A stretch of 64,000 nt of DNA from Streptomyces wuyuanensis (GTDB lineage Bacteria > Actinomycetota > Actinomycetes > Streptomycetales > Streptomycetaceae). The notes beneath the pieces are model-generated. The model searched no databases. It worked only from the letters and a program-made list of their open reading frames with translations, and was not told where the DNA came from. Position 1 is the first letter of the stretch. Every line of letters starts with the position of its first letter. Positions 45,201 to 54,048 of the stretch are shown one piece after another. The stretch spans positions 25,772 through 89,771 of the forward strand of contig NZ_FNHI01000032.1 in assembly GCF_900103455.1 (NCBI RefSeq). Direction: 5' to 3'. Both the position numbers and the translations under genes were made by a program.

Positions 45201-46182
45201 CGAGGGGTTCAGCCAGATCTTCCACGAGTCCCACCCGCGCACCCTGGCCGCCGCCAACAACCTGGCGCTGAACCTGCGCATGGTCGGCCACTACGCGCGG
45301 GCCCGCGAGATCGACCAGGACGTCTTCGACCGCCGCACCGAGGTGCTCGGCCCCGAGCACCCGTACACGCTCTCCTCGGCCACCTCCCTCGCCCGCGACC
45401 TGCGCGAGGTCGGCCGGTACGAGGACTCCGTCGGCCTGCTCAGCCGCACCTACGAGAGCTACAAGCAGACCCTCGGCCGCGCCTTCCCCGGCACCCTCGC
45501 CGCGGGCAAGAGCCTCGCGGTCTCGCTGCGGCGGGCCGGCCGGCTGGAGGACGCCCGCCGGCTGACGACGGCCACCCGCAACCGCTACCGCGCCAAGTAC
45601 ACCTCGGCCAACCCGGACTCGCTCGCCTGCGATCTGAACCTGGCGGCCGACCTGTTCGCGGCCGGGGAGCCGGTCGCGGCCCGGGACCTCGCCCAGGAGG
45701 TCGTCGACCAGTACACGAAGGTGCCGGGCGAGAAGCATCCCTACACCCTCGCCGCGATCAACAACCTCGGCATCTACCAGTGGGGCTGCGGCGACCCGGA
45801 CACCGCGGAGCAGCTGCTCGTGCCCACCGTCCGCCGGATGACCGACGTCCTCGGCACGGCGCATCCGCACACGCTGTTCTGCACCGTCAACCTCGCCAAC
45901 GCCCGTGCCGACCTGGGCGAGCTGGAATCGGCGCTGGAGACCGAGCGGCGGGCGGTGACGAAGCTGCGCGAGGTGCTCGGCGTCCACCACCCCGAGGTCC
46001 TCGCCGTCGCCTCCAACATCGCCGTGACCCTCGGCGCGCTGGGCCGCAAGGACGAGGCGGCGGCGCTGCGGACGGAGACGACGGAGGAACTGGCGCGGCT
46101 GCTGGGGGAGGAGCACGCACTGACCAGGATCGCCCGGGACGAGCGCAGGACCCACCGCGACCTGGAGCCGCTGGCCGTCTGA
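42250..46182 (+). CDS. fxsT: FxsT, ParA-TIR-NB-ARC-TPR protein
   Basis: 1310 aa from the ATG at 42250 (GGAGG upstream). Domains in order: ParA/SIMIBI-like NTPase with KGGTGRT at 16-22 and its VDWDLEAPG switch; TIR-like domain from about 338 (LFLSYVAENRMWADW) to ~470; NB-ARC NTPase with Walker A GLGGVGKT at 526-533, the Walker B region WLLVFDNADD, and a GxP-like GDLPLAVEQAAAW; a winged-helix segment; and TPRs from about 880 to the end (repeats such as HPYTLSSATSLARDLREVGRY). Such STAND proteins detect a trigger by the repeats and act after oligomerising. Last gene of the fxs operon; the trigger is unknown. Confidence 0.9.
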   Translation: MTASRDGRIVTFYSYKGGTGRTMAMANTAWILAANGKRVLAVDWDLEAPGLHRFFHPFLDPSTLGATTGVIDLITEYAWAATSPVQRPDDWHRDYARIQPHAVSLTPESLGWEFPEGGTLDFVSAGKQNREYSATVSTFDWDNFYDRLGGGHFFDALRDDMKANYDYVLIDSRTGLSDIADICTVHLPDVLVDCFTLSDQSIDGAAAVARQIDERYGGRGIRILPVPMRIDEGEKEKADAGRALARLKFDRFPTGLAGDELTSYWGAVEIPYRPYYAYEETLATFGDEAGLTNSLLSAFERLTAVVTEGEITAMPTVGEEIRLRIRDAFTRRRPALPADLFLSYVAENRMWADWIESVLTRAGFRVIPRDVSAEAPQDGSAVLAPENAARTVVLLSSAYLKSARAVQVWERAAAEDPGGGRGRHLLPLRVGDVRLTTPYIDRNPVDLFRLDEVHATSALLRALDRPVQLTDGVAPGPRFPGTVPKIWNAPARNPGFTGRSVVLERMRDQLGGGMAVVLPQPQTLYGLGGVGKTQVALEYVHRFMADYDLVWWISSEQTDDVVAGLAELATRLGAQGGEDMAAASQEAVDLLRRGVPTSRWLLVFDNADDPEQLKRFFPTGGHILVTSRNQTWSQYGDALPVDVFLREESIEHLQRRAPGLTLEDADQVAAAVGDLPLAVEQAAAWIAETATPVAAYLEQLGRQAPSVLALNQPAGYPEPVAATWNVSIERLKERSPAAVRLLQLCAFFAPEPISANLLYSKEMIEALKPYDASLQEKLVLGRVIREIGRFALAKVDQVSNSIQVHRLVQAVIRAQLSEEEQMDARHAVHRILAGARPDDDEPIDNPETWPRFNTIWPHLGPSEARYCKEPETRRLLIDRVRYLWKRGDWQAAGALGDDLREAWREMLGNDDLQYLYLRFHLSNILRSQGRYVEARELDEVTLERQRVVLGPSHPHTYMTTSGLAMDLGTLGQYGKAMELATEAHEGFSQIFHESHPRTLAAANNLALNLRMVGHYARAREIDQDVFDRRTEVLGPEHPYTLSSATSLARDLREVGRYEDSVGLLSRTYESYKQTLGRAFPGTLAAGKSLAVSLRRAGRLEDARRLTTATRNRYRAKYTSANPDSLACDLNLAADLFAAGEPVAARDLAQEVVDQYTKVPGEKHPYTLAAINNLGIYQWGCGDPDTAEQLLVPTVRRMTDVLGTAHPHTLFCTVNLANARADLGELESALETERRAVTKLREVLGVHHPEVLAVASNIAVTLGALGRKDEAAALRTETTEELARLLGEEHALTRIARDERRTHRDLEPLAV

Positions 46183-46197
46183 CCGGCGTTCGGGGCC

Positions 46198-46227
46198 CGG
46201 TTCTCCCCGCCCCGCGCGGGGAGACCG
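46198..46227. terminator. Terminator at the end of the fxs operon
   Basis: CGGTTCTCCCCGC (46198-46210) pairs with GCGGGGAGACCG (46216-46227) with one bulged T across a 5-nt loop, between convergent fxsT and the hydrolase gene. Confidence 0.65.
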
Positions 46228-46289
46228 AGCCTTCCGGCGGCGGCACGCCGTGCCCTGCCGTCCGGTTCCGGCCGGGGCGCGCCGGCCGC

Positions 46290-47177
46290 TCAGTCGCCCG
46301 GCACTCCCGGATGGTCCTCCAGCAGCCAGGTGAGGATCCGGGGGAGTGCGTGCAGAGCGTCGAAGTGGGCGGCGGCCGGTTCCAGTACGGCCGTCACCCC
46401 CGGGATGCGCTGCGCCAGCCAGCGGGAGTGGCCGACCGGGGAGAAGACGTCCTTCTCGCCGTGCCACAGGAGCACGGGCGCGGTGATGCCGGCGGGGTCG
46501 AACCCCCAGGGGCTGCAGAAGGCGAGGGCGTCGTCGATCCAGCCGTACGCCGAAGTGCGCAGCGCTTCCTGGTAGTTGCGCAGCAGCATCGACCGCACAC
46601 CGGCGTCCGCGACGACCATCCGGTCCGAATCGGTGAGCTCCCTGCGCAGATCGTCCAGGAGCCGCACCGGGTCGCGCCGGATCTCCGCCGAGCGCATGAT
46701 GAAGCGCGCCGTGAGCCCGTCCGGGTCGACGGTGGCCGTCGTGTACTCCAGTACGTTCGACGCGGCCATGCCCTCGAACCAGTCCAGCCCGTCCGCGTCC
46801 CGCGGTGCGAGCGTCACCAGTGCCGCGGCCCTCGTGACCCGTTCGGGCAGCAGCGCCGCACAGGCCAGCGCGTGCGGTGCGCCACCCGAGCGCCCCACCA
46901 CCGCGAACCGGTCGAGCCCCAGCGCGTCGGCGATCGCCCGTACGTCCTCGACGACATCCGCCACACTGCGGCCGGCCAGCCGGTCCGAACCGCCGTACCC
47001 CGGCCGGTCGTAGGCGATCAGCTGCATTCCGCGCTGGTACAGCACCATGCCCCGCGGAGCCGGTCCGAGACGGCTGCCCGGGGTGCCGTGCAGCAGAAAG
47101 ACCGGTCTGCCCCGCGGGTCCCCCAGGCGCTCCACCATCAGATGCCGCCCGTCCGACGCGTGCACCCGACGTCGCAC
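46290..47177 (-). CDS. Alpha/beta hydrolase
   Basis: 295 aa, no signal peptide. Oxyanion-hole motif LLHGTPGSR near residue 29, nucleophile elbow GRSGG with Ser97, acidic residue in the LLWHGEKDVFSPVGH segment, and His in AAAHFDALHAL. GTG start at 47177, six bases after AAGGAGG. It closes the FxSxx region, convergent with fxsT; a role in the system is possible but not shown. Confidence 0.87.
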   Translation of the reverse strand: MRRRVHASDGRHLMVERLGDPRGRPVFLLHGTPGSRLGPAPRGMVLYQRGMQLIAYDRPGYGGSDRLAGRSVADVVEDVRAIADALGLDRFAVVGRSGGAPHALACAALLPERVTRAAALVTLAPRDADGLDWFEGMAASNVLEYTTATVDPDGLTARFIMRSAEIRRDPVRLLDDLRRELTDSDRMVVADAGVRSMLLRNYQEALRTSAYGWIDDALAFCSPWGFDPAGITAPVLLWHGEKDVFSPVGHSRWLAQRIPGVTAVLEPAAAHFDALHALPRILTWLLEDHPGVPGD

Positions 47178-47590
47178 CCGCCGCCTCCTTCACCGTGGGT
47201 CCACAAGAATCCGGATATGCCGCACATTCCGTAAGTGCCGTGCACATGTGCCATGTACAGCAATACTGTCCTGGCATTCCCCGCCCCCTTGATGATTACC
47301 CGTCGGAGCGAGGTCGGCGTAAGTCCCCAATGAGCCCGTTGGGCATGCGGATTCGGACAGGACTAGTCCTCACGTGCTGCCCACGGGCCGGTAGCACGGG
47401 GTGTTCGCAAACGGAACCGACCTGTACGGGCAAGGGGTCGTGAAGAAGCAGAGGGCGCATTGTCGGTGTCGTGTGTGCGTCCTGAAGTCGACCTTGTGTG
47501 CTACCGGCGCGTATCGGAATAGTGGGCGCCCAATCCTCCGCGCCCGGGTACCCCACTTGCCCGTTCGCGGCCCCCCACAGGAGGTCCTAC
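47178..47590. promoter_or_regulatory. 413-bp intergenic region with two palindromes
   Basis: Holds no supported gene. It contains TGCCA...ACAG-caata-CTGT...TGGCA (47249-47276, imperfect dyad) and the perfect 12-mer AGGACTAGTCCT (47359-47370). It must carry the promoters of the divergent hydrolase and protease genes, so these are operator candidates. Confidence 0.5.
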
Positions 47591-48676
47591 GTGAAGCACC
47601 GACGAATACCCAAGAGGCGCGCGGCGATGGCAGGTGGAGCCGTCGCCGCTCTCGTGGCGGCCGGCGTCACCTTCCAGACTGCGAACGCCAGCGAGGACGC
47701 GCCCGCGGTCACGGTGAAGACGCTCTCCGCCTCGGCGGCCGGAAACCTCGCCTCGACGCTCAACAAGAGCCTGGGCGGCGACGCGGCCGGCGCCTACTAC
47801 GACGCCAAGGCCAAGGCCCTCGTGATGAACGTGGTCGACGAGGCGGCGGCGGACGCCGTGCGCGAGGCCGGAGGCAAGGCGAGAGTCGTCGAGAACTCGC
47901 TGGCGGAGCTGAAGACCGCCCGGCAGACCCTCACCGACCGGGCCACCATCCCCGGCACCTCGTGGGCCACCGACCCGGTGACCAACAAGGTGGTCGTCAC
48001 GGCCGACCGCACGGTCAAGGGCGCGGACCTGACGAAGCTCCAGGCGGTCGTGAAGGGCCTCGGTGAGAAGGCGGAGCTGAAGAAGACCGCCGGGGAGTTC
48101 AAGCCCTTCGTCGCCGGCGGTGACGCCATCCACAGCGGCGGCGGCCGCTGTTCACTCGGCTTCAACGTCGTCAAGGACGGCGCTCCGCACTTCATCACGG
48201 CCGGCCACTGCGGCGAGACCGGCAGCGAGTGGTCGGACTCCGCGGGCGGCGCCGCGATCGGCAGCATGGTCGACTCGCAGTTCCCCGAGAACGACTTCGC
48301 GCTCGTCAAGTACAGCGGCGACACCGCCCACCCGAGCGAGGTCAACCTCTACAACGGCAGCACGCAGCAGATCACCAAGGCGGGCGACGCGACCGTCGGC
48401 ATGCAGGTGACCCGCAGCGGTTCCACCACCCAGGTCCACGACGGCGAGGTCACCGGTCTCGACGCCACCGTGAACTACGGCAACGGCCAGATCGTCAACG
48501 GCCTCATCCAGACGAACGTCTGCGCCGAGCCCGGTGACAGCGGCGGCTCGCTGTTCGCCGGCGACGCCGCGATCGGCCTGACCTCCGGAGGCAGCGGCGA
48601 CTGCTCCGCGGGCGGCGAGACGTTCTTCCAGCCGGTGACGGAGGCGCTGCAGGTCCTCGGCGCCGAGATCGGCTGA
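47591..48676 (+). CDS. Secreted streptogrisin-type serine protease (S1E) with long pro-region
   Basis: 361 aa from the GTG at 47591 with AGGAGG upstream. Signal peptide (KRRAAMAGGAVAALVAAGV..NAS), pro-region ~35-174 longer than in its neighbour, and mature protease from about FVAGGDAIHSGG near residue 173. Catalytic triad: His206 (TAGHC), Asp235 (ENDFA), Ser317 (GDSGGS). Closely related to the protease at 34896-35801 (shared NVCAEPGDSGG and SAGGETFFQPVTEAL-type endings) and in the same orientation. Confidence 0.95.
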   Translation: MKHRRIPKRRAAMAGGAVAALVAAGVTFQTANASEDAPAVTVKTLSASAAGNLASTLNKSLGGDAAGAYYDAKAKALVMNVVDEAAADAVREAGGKARVVENSLAELKTARQTLTDRATIPGTSWATDPVTNKVVVTADRTVKGADLTKLQAVVKGLGEKAELKKTAGEFKPFVAGGDAIHSGGGRCSLGFNVVKDGAPHFITAGHCGETGSEWSDSAGGAAIGSMVDSQFPENDFALVKYSGDTAHPSEVNLYNGSTQQITKAGDATVGMQVTRSGSTTQVHDGEVTGLDATVNYGNGQIVNGLIQTNVCAEPGDSGGSLFAGDAAIGLTSGGSGDCSAGGETFFQPVTEALQVLGAEIG

Positions 48677-48820
48677 TCCGACCGGTACGGCGCCACTGGC
48701 AGGCGCCTTCCGGCCGGGCACGACCCGACAGGGGGCCTCTGGCGGAGCACACCCGGCAGAGCGTTCTCCGGCCGGGCCCCGCCCGGCGGAGCGACTCCGG
48801 CGGGCACACCCGGCAGAGCA

Positions 48821-48910
48821 CCACCTGGCACAGCATCACCTGGCATCACCTGGCACAGCATCACCTGGCATCACCTGGCACAGCATCACCTGGCACAGCA
48901 TCACCTGCAC
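48821..48910. repeat. Short tandem repeat array after the second protease
   Basis: The nonamer CACCTGGCA occurs six times and once more truncated, with spacing 15, 10, 15, 10, 15 and 15 bp, built from units CATCACCTGGCACAG and CATCACCTGG. It lies between protease and transporter stop codons. The units carry no spacers, so it is not a CRISPR array. Confidence 0.85.
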
Positions 48911-48936
48911 GGCAGCCCGGGGCCCGGTCCGTTCCC

Positions 48937-50094
48937 TCAGGGACGGGCCGGGCCCTGGCCGTTGCGCGCACGCAGCGCCTGGCGCACCGACCAGACGACG
49001 GACACGAGCGGTACGGCCACCACCGCTCCGATCACCCCGGCGGCGATCGCCCCCGCGACGACCGAGAGCGCCACGACGAGGGGATGCAGCCGTACGGCCC
49101 AGCTCAGCACGATCGGATGCAGCACATGTCCCTCGATCTGGCCGATGACCACGATCAGTGCGACGACCACCCCGGCGATGATCGGGCCCTTGGCCGCCAG
49201 CGCCACGACCGCGGCGACGGCGAGCGCGATGGGCGAGCCGATGAGCGGGACGAACGCGGCGAAGAACTCCAGCAGCGCCAGCGGCACGGCGAGCGGCACG
49301 CCGAGGGCGTACAGCGCCACGCCGACCAGGATCGCGTTGGTCGCCGCCACGAGCACGATGCCGTGCGTGTATCCGGTGAAGGTGCGCCATGCCGCACGGC
49401 CCGCAACCGACACCCGGTCCCGTGCGGAGAGCGGCAGCTGGGCGCAGAACCAGCGCCAGTGCCGGCCGCCCGAGTGCAGGAAGAAGACCGCGCAGAACAG
49501 CCCGAGCGCCAGGGTCGTCAGCACCTCCACCAGCCGGCCCGCGCCGCTGAGTGCCGTACTGATCAGCGTGGACCGATGGCTGGAGAGGAACCGGCCGATC
49601 CGTGACTGGAGATCGTTGAGCGCTTCCGGGTTCAGCCGGAACGGCGGCTGCTCCAGCCAGCGTTCGATCCTCTCGATCCCGGCGCCGAACTCGTGCTGCA
49701 GCACGGTCCGCTCGCCGGCGACGGTCTCCGCGACCAGGGCCAGCACGCCGAGGACGAGGGCGATGCTGCCGATCAGCGCGATCGTCACGGCGAGCGGCCG
49801 CGGCAGCCGGCGGGTCAGCAGATCGACCACCGGCCGGAGCATCGCCGTGCCGACGAGACCGAGGAAGACGGCCACACCGATCTCGTGGAACCGCCCGAGG
49901 ACCGAGAAGACGGCGTACACGAGGGCGCCGACCACCAGCAGCCGCCAGGCGTAGGCGGCGGCCGTCCGCAGGGCGGGTGCCACCGGGGGCTCGACGGCGG
50001 CGGGGCGGGCACCGGGCGCCGGGTGGGCGTCACCGCGCACGGCGCCGCGCGCCGCGCGGATCCGGTGCCGCAGGTGGGCGGATCGTGTGGGCAT
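48937..50094 (-). CDS. AI-2E family (PerM-like) membrane transporter
   Basis: 385 aa from the ATG at 50094, the start being uncertain because no strong ribosome site is visible. Eight or so TMs with the family pattern: paired helices at the N-terminus (LLVVGALVYAVFSVLG, VAVFLGLVGTAML), a soluble helical section (~130-190), and the C-terminal helices GVPLAVPLALLEFFAAFVPL and GPIIAGVVVALIVVIGQIEG-H. Family members export small molecules such as AI-2 or act as Na+/H+ antiporters; the substrate is unknown. Confidence 0.88.
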   Translation of the reverse strand: MPTRSAHLRHRIRAARGAVRGDAHPAPGARPAAVEPPVAPALRTAAAYAWRLLVVGALVYAVFSVLGRFHEIGVAVFLGLVGTAMLRPVVDLLTRRLPRPLAVTIALIGSIALVLGVLALVAETVAGERTVLQHEFGAGIERIERWLEQPPFRLNPEALNDLQSRIGRFLSSHRSTLISTALSGAGRLVEVLTTLALGLFCAVFFLHSGGRHWRWFCAQLPLSARDRVSVAGRAAWRTFTGYTHGIVLVAATNAILVGVALYALGVPLAVPLALLEFFAAFVPLIGSPIALAVAAVVALAAKGPIIAGVVVALIVVIGQIEGHVLHPIVLSWAVRLHPLVVALSVVAGAIAAGVIGAVVAVPLVSVVWSVRQALRARNGQGPARP

Positions 50095-50400
50095 TGCCCG
50101 GACTGGTACCACCGGCGGACGGGGGACCAACGCGCGCGGGCCCTCATTCGCCCGAAGGCCGCCATCCGCCCGGAGGCACGGATGGCCGAAGGCACGGATG
50201 CGCGGAGGCACGGCCGGGGACTTCCCGGGCCCGGCGGCTCCGGGCGCTTCCCGGGCCCCGCGGCTCCGGCGCGCGGACTTCGCGGACTCCCCGGGCCGCG
50301 GTCCGGCCGTCTCGGGGACCAGCGTTTCCACGTCCACCGGGCGCGGGGGAGCCGTACGGATCATGGTCCCGGACCGTAGCCGAGCCCACCCGGACGGTCA

Positions 50401-50416
50401 TCGTACGAATGTTCGA
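50401..50416. promoter_or_regulatory. LexA (SOS) box upstream of dnaE2
   Basis: The 16-mer TCGTACGAATGTTCGA is, on the other strand, TCGAACATTCGTACGA, one mismatch from the actinobacterial SOS consensus TCGAACNNNNGTTCGA. It ends 60 bp before the dnaE2 start. This fits SOS induction of error-prone repair. Confidence 0.8.
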
Positions 50417-50475
50417 AACTTGGTCTATGGTGGAGGCGAGGGGGAGGTGAGAACGGATTGATCCAGGAGGTGCGG

Positions 50476-53400
50476 GTGCCCGGTTTCACGCATCTGCACA
50501 CCGTGTCCGGTTTCTCCGTGCGGTACGGGGCTTCGCACCCGGAGCGGCTGGCCGAGCGCGCCGCCGAGCGGGGCATGGGCGCCCTCGCCCTGACCGATCG
50601 CGACACCGTCGCGGGCGCGGTCCGCTTCGCCAAGGCCTGCGCCAGGGCGGGGGTCCGCCCGATCTTCGGGGCCGAGCTCGCCGTGCGCGAGCAGGGCGCA
50701 GGGGCCGGGGACCCGGCCGCCCGCGCCGAACGCCGGCGCACCCCGGTCCGGGGCGGCGCCTTCATCGACGAGTCCGCGCCCCGCGTCACCTTCCTCGCCC
50801 GCGACGGCGCCGCCGGCTGGGCGGAACTCTGCCGGCTGATCACCGCGGCCCACACCGCCGACGGCCGGCCGGTCCTCGACCGGGACGCCCTCGCCGGGGC
50901 GACGGGACCCGCCGGGGCTTCCGGGGGTGACGGGCTCACCGTGCTGCTCGGCCCGGCCTCCGAGGTGGGCAGGGCTCTCGCCGCGGGCCGTCCCGACCGG
51001 GCCGCCCGGCTGCTCGCGCCCTGGCGGGAGCGGTACGGCGACGCGCTGCGCCTCGAAGTGGTGCACCACGGGACCGAGGGCACGGGCCCCGGCTCGCTCC
51101 GCCTCGCCGCCCGCACCGCGGGCTTCGCCGCCGAGCAGGGCGTCAGGGCCGTCCTCAGCAACGCCGTGCGCTACGCCGACCCCGGCCAGGGCCCCGTCGC
51201 CGACGTCCTCGACGCCGCCCGCCGGCTCGTGCCCGTCGACCCCGCCCGAGGGCTCGACAGTGGCGAGCGCTGGCTCAAGGGCGCGAACGACATGGCCCGC
51301 GCGGCCGAGCGGATCGCCGAGGCCGCCGGCGGGCGCCGCGACGCCGCGCACCGGCTGCTCGCCGTCACCGAGGAGACCGCCGCCGAATGCCGCGTAGACC
51401 CCGAACGCGACCTGGGGATGGGCTACGCCTACTACCCGGAGCCGCACCTCGTGGGCGCCGCCGGACGCAGCGCCCAGCGCGTCCTCGCCTCCCGCGCGGC
51501 CGCCGGGATGGTGCTGCGCGGCTACGACAGGCTGCCGCCGGCGCAGTCCCGCGCGTACTGGGAGCGGATGCACTCCGAGCTGGACGTCATCGCCTTCCAC
51601 GGCAACGCCACCTACTTCCTGACGGTTGCTCAGGTCGTCGACGACGTACGGGAGATGGGCATCCGGGTCGCCGCCCGCGGCTCCGGCGCCGGATCCCTCG
51701 TGAACCATCTCCTCGGCATCGCGCACGCCGACCCGGTCGAGCAGCACCTGCTGATGGAGCGCTTCCTGTCCAAGCGCCGGTTCGCGCTGCCCGACATCGA
51801 CATCGACGTCGAGTCCGCCCGCCGGCTGGAGGTGTACCGCGCGATCCTCGACCGCTTCGGAGAGGAGCGGGTCGCGGCCGTCGCCATGCCAGAGACCTAC
51901 CGGGTGCGGCACGCGATCCGGGACGTGGGCGCCGCGTTGAGCATGGACCCGGCCGAGATCGACCGGCTGGCGAAGGCGTTTCCGCACATCCGTGCCCGCG
52001 ACGCCCGCGCGGCCATGGAGGAACTGCCCGAACTGCGCGAGGTGGCGAAGGAGAAGGGCGGCCACCGCAGACTGTGGGAGCTGGTCGAGAGCCTGGACGC
52101 GCTGCCGCGAGGCGTTGCCATGCACCCGTGCGGGGTGCTCATCTCCGACTCCTCGCTGCTGCGGCGCACCCCCGTGATGCCGACCAGCGGCGAGATCCCC
52201 GGCGGCCCTTCGGGCGGAGGGGCCTCCCCCTTCCCCATGTCGCAGTTCGACAAGGAGGACGTCGAGGACCTCGGGCTGCTCAAACTCGATGTGCTCGGCG
52301 TACGGATGCAGTCCGCCATGGCGCACGCCGTCGCCGAGATCGAGCGGACGACGGGCCGGCGGATCGACCTGGACGACGCAGGTCAGGTGCCGCCGGGCGA
52401 TCCGGCGACGTACGGGCTCATCCGCTCCGCCGAGACGCTGGGCTGCTTCCAGATCGAGTCGCCGGGCCAGCGCGATCTCGTCGGCCGGCTGCAGCCCGCG
52501 AGCTTCCACGACCTGGTCGTGGACATCTCGCTGTTCCGGCCGGGGCCGGTCGCGGCGGACATGGTGCGGCCGTTCATCGAAGCGCGGCACGGGCGCGCGC
52601 CGGTCCGCTTCCCGCACCCCGATCTGGCCGGGCCGCTGGCGGAGACGTACGGCGTCGTCGTCTTCCACGAGCAGATCATCGAGATGGTGGACATCATGAC
52701 CGGCTGCGGCCGGGACGAGGCCGACCGGGTGCGGCGCGGACTCTCCGACCCCGAGTCGCAGGAGCGCATCAGGACGTGGTTCGCCGCGCAGGCGGAGCGG
52801 AAGGGGTACACGGCCGAGGTGGTCGCGCGGACCTGGGAGGTCATCGAGGCGTTCGGCTCGTACGGCTTCTGCAAGGCGCACGCCGTCGCCTTCGCCGTGC
52901 CGACGTACCAGTCGGCGTGGCTCAAGGCGCACCATCCGGCGGCCTTCTACGCGGGGCTGCTCACGCACGACCCCGGCATGTACCCGAAGCGGCTGCTGCT
53001 GGCGGACGCGCGGCGGCGGGGGGTGCCGGTGCTCCCGCTCGATGTGAACCGGTCCGCGGTCGCCCATCGCATCGAACTGGTGTCCGATGTGACCTCCGGG
53101 GGGCGGTCCGGGACCTGGGGTCTGCGGTTGGCGTTCTCCGACGTCCACGGCATCGGCGAGGCGGAAGCGGAACGGATCGAGGCCGCGCAGCCGTACACCT
53201 CGCTGCTGGACTTCTGGGAGCGGGCCCGCCCCGGACGGCCGGTCGCGGAACGACTCGCACAGGTCGGGGCGCTGGACGAGTTCGGTGCCAACCGCCGCGA
53301 TCTGCTGCTGCACATCGCCGAACTGCACCGTGCCCAGCGGAGTTCGGTCTCCCGCGGCGGCCACGGCGGGCAGCTCCCGCTCGACGGCGGCCGCAGGACC

Positions 53401-54048
53401 GCGTCCGTCGGGCTGCCCGACCTCAACGAGGCCGAGCGGCTCAGCGCCGAGCTGGGCGTCCTCGGCATGGACGCGTCCCGTCATCTGATGGCGGACCATC
53501 ACGTCTTCCTGGACGAACTCGGCGCGATCCCCGCGAAGCGGCTGCGCGAGGCGGAACACGGCGCGACGGTGCTGGTCGCCGGCGCCAAGGCGGCCACCCA
53601 GACACCACCGATCCGCTCCGGGCGACGGGTCATCTTCACCACCCTGGACGACGGTACGGGCCTGGTCGACCTGGCCTTCTTCGACGACAGCCACGAGGCG
53701 TGCGCCCACACCGTCTTCCACTCCTGGCTGCTGCTGGTGCGCGGTGTCGTCCAGCGCCGTGGGCCGCGCAGCCTCAGCGTGGTCGGTTCCGCGGCGTGGA
53801 ACCTCGCGGACCTGATCGAACTCCGGCGCACGGGCGGCCTGGACGCGGTGGCCGGGCGACTCGCCGCGGTGGGCGGCGCGGACGGCAGCGGGGAGGCGGG
53901 TGCGTCCGGCACTCCGGCCGGCGGCGGCCGCCGCATCCGGATGTCCACCGGGTACGAGATGAACGCCTGGGCCGACCTCCGCCCCGCGGGTGAAGGGACG
54001 GCCCCGGCAAGGAAGTTGTGGCACCAGAGCCCGGGGAGCGCGGGATGA
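50476..54048 (+). CDS. dnaE2: DnaE2, error-prone DNA polymerase III alpha
   Basis: 1190 aa from the GTG at 50476, six bases after AGGAGG. N-terminal PHP domain (FTHLHTVSGFSVRYGA, LALTDRDTVAGAV), the C-family polymerase core with the catalytic aspartates in LPDIDIDVES, finger and helix-hairpin-helix regions, and an OB-fold near the end (TTLDDGTGLVDLAFFD). DnaE2 carries out translesion synthesis with a Y-family partner. Start overlaps the SOS-controlled promoter; the 3' end overlaps the partner gene by 4 bp (ATGA). Confidence 0.95.
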   Translation: MPGFTHLHTVSGFSVRYGASHPERLAERAAERGMGALALTDRDTVAGAVRFAKACARAGVRPIFGAELAVREQGAGAGDPAARAERRRTPVRGGAFIDESAPRVTFLARDGAAGWAELCRLITAAHTADGRPVLDRDALAGATGPAGASGGDGLTVLLGPASEVGRALAAGRPDRAARLLAPWRERYGDALRLEVVHHGTEGTGPGSLRLAARTAGFAAEQGVRAVLSNAVRYADPGQGPVADVLDAARRLVPVDPARGLDSGERWLKGANDMARAAERIAEAAGGRRDAAHRLLAVTEETAAECRVDPERDLGMGYAYYPEPHLVGAAGRSAQRVLASRAAAGMVLRGYDRLPPAQSRAYWERMHSELDVIAFHGNATYFLTVAQVVDDVREMGIRVAARGSGAGSLVNHLLGIAHADPVEQHLLMERFLSKRRFALPDIDIDVESARRLEVYRAILDRFGEERVAAVAMPETYRVRHAIRDVGAALSMDPAEIDRLAKAFPHIRARDARAAMEELPELREVAKEKGGHRRLWELVESLDALPRGVAMHPCGVLISDSSLLRRTPVMPTSGEIPGGPSGGGASPFPMSQFDKEDVEDLGLLKLDVLGVRMQSAMAHAVAEIERTTGRRIDLDDAGQVPPGDPATYGLIRSAETLGCFQIESPGQRDLVGRLQPASFHDLVVDISLFRPGPVAADMVRPFIEARHGRAPVRFPHPDLAGPLAETYGVVVFHEQIIEMVDIMTGCGRDEADRVRRGLSDPESQERIRTWFAAQAERKGYTAEVVARTWEVIEAFGSYGFCKAHAVAFAVPTYQSAWLKAHHPAAFYAGLLTHDPGMYPKRLLLADARRRGVPVLPLDVNRSAVAHRIELVSDVTSGGRSGTWGLRLAFSDVHGIGEAEAERIEAAQPYTSLLDFWERARPGRPVAERLAQVGALDEFGANRRDLLLHIAELHRAQRSSVSRGGHGGQLPLDGGRRTASVGLPDLNEAERLSAELGVLGMDASRHLMADHHVFLDELGAIPAKRLREAEHGATVLVAGAKAATQTPPIRSGRRVIFTTLDDGTGLVDLAFFDDSHEACAHTVFHSWLLLVRGVVQRRGPRSLSVVGSAAWNLADLIELRRTGGLDAVAGRLAAVGGADGSGEAGASGTPAGGGRRIRMSTGYEMNAWADLRPAGEGTAPARKLWHQSPGSAG

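Noticed and set aside
48821..48910. Possible CRISPR array
   Set aside because: Units of 10-15 bp without unique spacers and no cas genes nearby.
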